Below, one piece after another: positions 5,607-7,958 of a stretch of 7,958 bases of DNA (the first letter of the stretch is position 1; each line of letters opens with the position of its first letter). The translations under genes were made by a program, and so were the position numbers. Origin of the DNA: Firmicutes bacterium UBA4845 (GTDB lineage Bacteria > Bacillota > Clostridia > Tissierellales > Sedimentibacteraceae). The notes beneath the pieces were generated by a model, which saw only the letters and a list, made by a program, of their open reading frames with translations, was not told the origin of the DNA and ran no database searches. Where the stretch lies: contig DHER01000024.1 of the NCBI GenBank assembly GCA_002399975.1, positions 785 through 8,742 on the forward strand, given 5' to 3'.

Positions 5607-5777
5607 ATGCTAAAATGTTGGAGACTACATAACCAGTACCGTCAATTTATTTCTGATGATCTTGACTTTTTATCTGAAGCGGATCTATTACGTTTACAAG
5701 ATATGGTTTGCATATTTCAGTCAATCGGAACCCCTTTCTCGCGTCAGCGGTGTAAGGGGTCCGGTTCACTGGCGTGA
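5607..5777 (+). CDS. possible small ORF of 56 codons, unrecognised
   Basis: This is the only plus-strand frame with a credible start: ATG at 5607-5609, with AGGAG 8 nt upstream and AT-rich promoter-like DNA before it (TTGAAT, 17 nt, TAAAAA is a weak candidate). The protein begins MLKCWRLHNQYRQFISDDL and continues DFLSEADLLRLQDMVCIF. It has a helical, acidic and leucine-rich N-terminal 40 residues that look like real protein. The last 15 residues are basic and low in complexity, and coincide with two GC-rich hairpins. The gene may be a truncated one whose end was replaced, or the region may be a structured RNA. I do not recognise the family. It lies between the hairpin-array promoter and the DUF4062 gene, and is oriented opposite to both. 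Confidence 0.4.
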   Translation: MLKCWRLHNQYRQFISDDLDFLSEADLLRLQDMVCIFQSIGTPFSRQRCKGSGSLA

Positions 5778-5780
5778 TCC
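5727..5780. other. two abutting GC-rich hairpins in AT-rich DNA
   Basis: GGA-CCCCTT (5727-5736, one bulged A) pairs with AAGGGG-TCC (5754-5762). Inside it is a small CGC-GTCA-GCG hairpin (5740-5749). Directly adjacent, GGTTCAC (5763-5769) pairs with GTGATCC (5774-5780) with one mismatch and a 4-nt loop. The two stems abut with no gap, as coaxially stacked RNA helices do. The local GC content is far above the surroundings. Confidence 0.5.
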
Positions 5781-5812
5781 GCTAGTTACGGCTGCATGTT
5801 CGTTTATAGGTT

Positions 5813-5869
5813 TCATATTTCGCATTTCTTACCATTCATCTCAAGACGGTATTTATGTTTTTCGGTCAA
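5813..5869 (-). CDS. possible 18-codon ORF with a perfect ribosome binding site
   Basis: On the minus strand AGGAGG (5879-5884) is followed after 9 nt by TTG (5867-5869) and a frame reading MTEKHKYRLEMNGKKCEI, then TGA (5813-5815). The ribosome binding site is as good as any in the window. Against it: the start is TTG and the ORF is very short. It could be a leader peptide, the 5' stub of a lost gene, or chance. Confidence 0.25.
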   Translation of the reverse strand: MTEKHKYRLEMNGKKCEI

Positions 5870-5911
5870 ATATGAACTCCTCCTAAAAAAAGAATCTGAT
5901 GGATGTGTATG

Positions 5912-5950
5912 AGTTGAAAAACTTGTAAAACTCGTGCAAGTTTTTCAACT
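5912..5950. repeat. perfect 14-bp inverted repeat
   Basis: AGTTGAAAAACTTG (5912-5925) and its exact complement (5937-5950) are separated by 11 nt. It lies about 30 bp beyond the DUF4062 terminator. No T-run follows on either side, so it is more likely a mobile-element end, protein-binding site or cruciform than a terminator. Confidence 0.6.
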
Positions 5951-5979
5951 GTACTAACTCCAATCGATATAAGAAGGAT

Positions 5980-5999
5980 AACACTTGTGGGCAAGTATT
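5980..5999 (-). terminator. probable terminator of the DUF4062 gene
   Basis: On the minus strand, AATACTTG and CAAGTGTT form an 8-bp stem (one U-G pair) with a CCCA loop, about 30 nt after the stop codon at 6029. It is followed by ATCCTTCTTAT. The stem is short and the T-tract mixed, so it is moderate at best. Confidence 0.45.
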
Positions 6000-6028
6000 C
6001 CAAGACGCTTATAGTTTGACGCTTACAA

Positions 6029-7381
6029 TTATTCAATCTCAATATTAAAAGAACATTTGATTGGTTCTTCATATTCTTCGCACATAATTTTACATTCAAT
6101 AGTGAAATTTCCTTTTTGTGTTGCAATAAACCAGATTTCATCACTAATATGCATACGACTGTGAATAAGACTGTCAACTTCTACTATAGCCGTATCATGC
6201 TTGTCATCAACAATATGGTCTCTATCAAAATATCCAGGACGTAACCTATCGGTATTCAGAGAGGGCAGAGGCATTACATTTAGCGAAGCCATTCCAATAT
6301 TCTCCCATTGAGAGCTGAACTGCCTCAATGATGCAACAATACTTCCCGGCATTTTACTTGTATGAAGCTTATCAAGAGCCTTCCATATTGGATTATCTGG
6401 TAAATTCAAATCCTTTGGCTTCGCTATATCCTCAATATCATAATCATAGTATGCCAACAATCCATTAGGAAACATCAAATCTACAGAGATATCATTAGCC
6501 TTGGCGTTTCCATTGTTTGTGATGCCCAATCGAAAGCAATGAGCGTTTTTCTGGGCATTTCCATATAACGTAATACGACTATTATAATCATCTATTACTT
6601 CTTGTGTTGGTAGTTTATCATTGTATAATTGCAAATCTTGTATGGTCACTAACTCTTTGACTTCATCGATCAAATCATCTTCAACAGTCAAAGGGCGTAC
6701 ATGAATATTTCTTTCTGGACGTTGATATTTATATACAAGTGTAGCTTCTTCATCTGTATTATTTGGGTCTAAGATAGCTATTTCTAAATCGGGTTGCCTT
6801 TTGGAAATGTTATCAACAACTTTGTGAAGCTCTCTATTTTCTTTGGAGAGCGCCGCCATTTCTAGACTAATTGTAATAGGGTCAAAATCAGCCCTAATCC
6901 AACCCGTTCTGGGAGTTAGTTTTATTTGATTGACAAGCGAGCTTGTTATCTGTGCGGCCAGTTCATCAGAGTTTCTCCAATAATTCACTTCTTTTTTCTG
7001 AACTTTGGAAATAAATGCATCTAGCTTTTTTTGATATTTCACCTTACTTTCTCGCTCATCTTCTGTAGCAGGCACTTTCCTGTCCTTGATAAAAGCTATG
7101 ACCGGAATCTTTTTAGAAATGGCATAGTCATACTCTTTTTCTGTGTAACTGATATCCTCTTCTGTTACGGAGCCGTAACGAAATCCTACAATCAGAATGT
7201 AATAATCTGTGTTGTCAATCGCTCTTTGAATGATAGCCCATTGCGCATCATCCCCAGCATTGAATAGCTCCATACCTATAGGGATGTGTTCAAGCCTCAA
7301 AATTGCATTGATGGCCTTTTCACGTTCTGCTTTTAAATCATTATACGTAGAACTAATAAACACTTGATACTTCTTTTCCAT
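6029..7381 (-). CDS. DUF4062 (TIR-like) domain protein with beta-rich C-terminal domain
   Basis: The gene is intact, with ATG at 7379-7381 preceded by AAGGAG at 10 nt; 450 residues. Residues 1-90 are a classical DUF4062 domain: KYQVFISSTYNDLKAERE (4-21), IPIGMELF (33-40), the ILIVGFRYGS strand-loop (62-71), and SYTEKEYDYA (78-87) with Glu83 where related TIR-type folds place their catalytic Glu. DUF4062 belongs to the TIR/SLOG-like group and is often found as the sensor or effector of larger defence or signalling proteins. Residues ~175-195 are a short charged, coiled-coil-like helix. Residues ~270-330 (FRLGITNNGNAKANDISVDL) resemble an immunoglobulin-like beta-sandwich of the kind that binds or assembles proteins. 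There is no NTPase, protease or transmembrane segment. No operon partner lies close by. The biochemical role is unproven; NAD-related activity is inference from fold only. Confidence 0.85.
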   Translation of the reverse strand: MEKKYQVFISSTYNDLKAEREKAINAILRLEHIPIGMELFNAGDDAQWAIIQRAIDNTDYYILIVGFRYGSVTEEDISYTEKEYDYAISKKIPVIAFIKDRKVPATEDERESKVKYQKKLDAFISKVQKKEVNYWRNSDELAAQITSSLVNQIKLTPRTGWIRADFDPITISLEMAALSKENRELHKVVDNISKRQPDLEIAILDPNNTDEEATLVYKYQRPERNIHVRPLTVEDDLIDEVKELVTIQDLQLYNDKLPTQEVIDDYNSRITLYGNAQKNAHCFRLGITNNGNAKANDISVDLMFPNGLLAYYDYDIEDIAKPKDLNLPDNPIWKALDKLHTSKMPGSIVASLRQFSSQWENIGMASLNVMPLPSLNTDRLRPGYFDRDHIVDDKHDTAIVEVDSLIHSRMHISDEIWFIATQKGNFTIECKIMCEEYEEPIKCSFNIEIE

Positions 7382-7630
7382 TTAAGTCCTGCTCCTTAAT
7401 TGTGATCACACCCAGCTCACATACCAATTTTCCATAATTACTATAATCTACAGCTAAATATCCTACTTATTATGCCTCGCTTCAAGAATACTCAATTGTA
7501 AAAAGCAACGAATTGTTCCCTGCTACTACCATTATTATAATTCATTTTATCCATAAAGCTACATTTTCTGCATATTAATGCTTCAACATTGATAAGATGT
7601 AAAACCATAATATTCGAGTCAAAACGTGTT
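7382..7630. other. upstream region of the DUF4062 gene, no gene found
   Basis: No credible ORF on either strand. A perfect TATAAT on the minus strand (7534-7539) has no good -35 partner, so the DUF4062 promoter is not fixed. A 10-bp palindrome TGTGATCACA (7401-7410) lies 9 bp upstream of the ribosome binding site and could be an operator, but a single copy of that length is weak evidence. Confidence 0.35.
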
Positions 7631-7677
7631 TTTACTTTGTAAAGTAGAACTTACTATTGCAAAGTAGAATTTACTTT
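7631..7677. repeat. 20-bp-period repeat cluster, insertion-sequence-end-like
   Basis: Two 19-bp direct copies, TTGTAAAGTAGAACTTACT (7637-7655) and TTGCAAAGTAGAATTTACT (7657-7675), differ at two positions. Each also contains an AAAGTA/TACTT inverted element, and a further TTTACTTTG precedes them. Flanking GTCAAAA (7619-7625) and TCAATTGACCCC (7679-7690) complete a pattern of multiple short terminal repeats like those at IS21-family ends. No transposase is nearby, so this would be a solo end. Alternatively, it is a tandem operator. Confidence 0.45.
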
Positions 7678-7753
7678 TTCAATTGACCCCTATTCACATT
7701 GCACAACCGGAACTTTCATCAATTAGCACAACGAATTATCTATTTACAAGCGA

Positions 7754-7795
7754 AAAGACATCCACCAAAAGATTTCTCTCCTGATAGATGTCTTT
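7754..7795 (-). terminator. terminator of the gene entering from the right edge
   Basis: AAAGACATC (7754-7762) pairs perfectly with GATGTCTTT (7787-7795) around a 24-nt loop, 9 bp past the stop codon at 7805. On the minus strand GATGTCTTTT is followed by CGCTTGT, so the T-tract is short. The position supports a terminator role. Confidence 0.5.
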
Positions 7796-7804
7796 ATATA
7801 AACT

Positions 7805-7958
7805 TCATTTTCTGACAGGCGGATGTAAATCCCAATATGGAAAACACCTTGCGAAGCCTTCAAGATTTTGAGTCAGCACAACTTTCTCCATTTTTTTCAA
7901 GTCCGAATCTGACTGTCCAAACAATGCTTCTAATTCAGCAAAATCATCTTTATCTTTT
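7805..7958 (-). CDS. 3' end of an unidentified gene (partial)
   Basis: Fifty codons run in from the window edge to a TGA at 7805-7807. The tail is acidic then aromatic: KDKDDFAELEALFGQS, then DLKKMEKVVLTQNLEGF, then ARCFPYWDLHPPVRK. The first part should be helical. The final F-P-x-W-D-L-x-P-P segment looks like a conserved C-terminal motif, but I cannot name the family. A terminator-like hairpin follows within 10 bp, consistent with a genuine gene end. The frame has no stops in the visible part and is on the same strand as the other genes here. Confidence 0.6.
   Translation of the reverse strand, partial: KDKDDFAELEALFGQSDSDLKKMEKVVLTQNLEGFARCFPYWDLHPPVRK

Noticed and set aside
5656..5886. 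Second plus-strand frame overlapping the 56-codon ORF
   Set aside because: Its start has no ribosome binding site and its first half is a shifted copy of the better-supported frame. Its later half shows no recognisable motif.
5866..6177. Minus-strand ORF of 103 codons overlapping the 3' end of the DUF4062 gene
   Set aside because: It overlaps the real DUF4062 frame for half its length, covers the downstream hairpins, and has no ribosome binding site.
7031..7267. Plus-strand ORF of 78 codons
   Set aside because: It is antisense to the conserved DUF4062 domain, a shadow frame.
7401..7410. TGTGATCACA as a CRP/FNR-type operator
   Set aside because: A single 10-bp palindrome next to the ribosome binding site, without a mapped promoter, is not enough to name a regulator.

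Overview
The window is AT-rich, with clostridial-type promoters and strong Gram-positive ribosome binding sites. Its protein fragments resemble families common in gut Lachnospiraceae and related Clostridia. That host is an inference from composition and family resemblance, not from a marker gene. Almost every recognisable coding signal lies on the minus strand, so the region reads from high to low coordinates.

Reading in that direction: (1) 7958-7805 is the 3' end of an unidentified gene, followed by a terminator. (2) 7804-7382 is a non-coding gap holding a 20-bp-period repeat cluster that looks like an insertion-sequence end. (3) 7381-6029 is an intact DUF4062 protein of 450 residues with a beta-rich C-terminal half. 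(4) 6028-5422 is a structured, gene-poor stretch: several strong hairpins, one possible 56-codon plus-strand gene whose ribosome binding site is buried in a hairpin, and a possible 18-codon ORF on the minus strand. (5) 5421-5241 is a promoter followed by five hairpins spaced 28 nt apart, the last terminator-like. I read it as a candidate small RNA gene. (6) 5177-about 5040 is the first ~45 codons of an AbiH-type abortive-infection gene, carrying a one-base frameshift. (7) 5046-4744 is an IS630-type transposase fragment ending on a terminator. (8) 4681-3398 is the C-terminal two thirds of a GH42 beta-galactosidase. (9) 3196-2766 is an AraC/GyrI-type regulator with its middle deleted. (10) 2744-1656 is an intact Fic protein. 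(11) 1655-1309 holds the C-terminus of an IS4/IS1634-type transposase, overlapped by an orphan C-terminus of another gene. (12) 1180-327 holds the 3' end of a Wadjet jetA fused by deletion to the 3' half of jetD. (13) 77-1 is the start of a possible nucleotidyltransferase.

The whole picture is a decayed defence and accessory island. Only fic and the DUF4062 gene look intact. At least seven other genes are fragments, nearly all collinear on one strand, as expected from repeated insertion-sequence arrival and deletion. Three phage- or plasmid-defence themes co-occur: the Wadjet remnant, the AbiH remnant, and the TIR-like DUF4062 protein.

The most interesting unexplained element is the evenly spaced hairpin array with its own promoter and terminator just ahead of the abiH start. 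It recalls the RNA-antitoxin / terminator / toxin layout of type III toxin-antitoxin systems, but AbiH is not known to me as a type III toxin.
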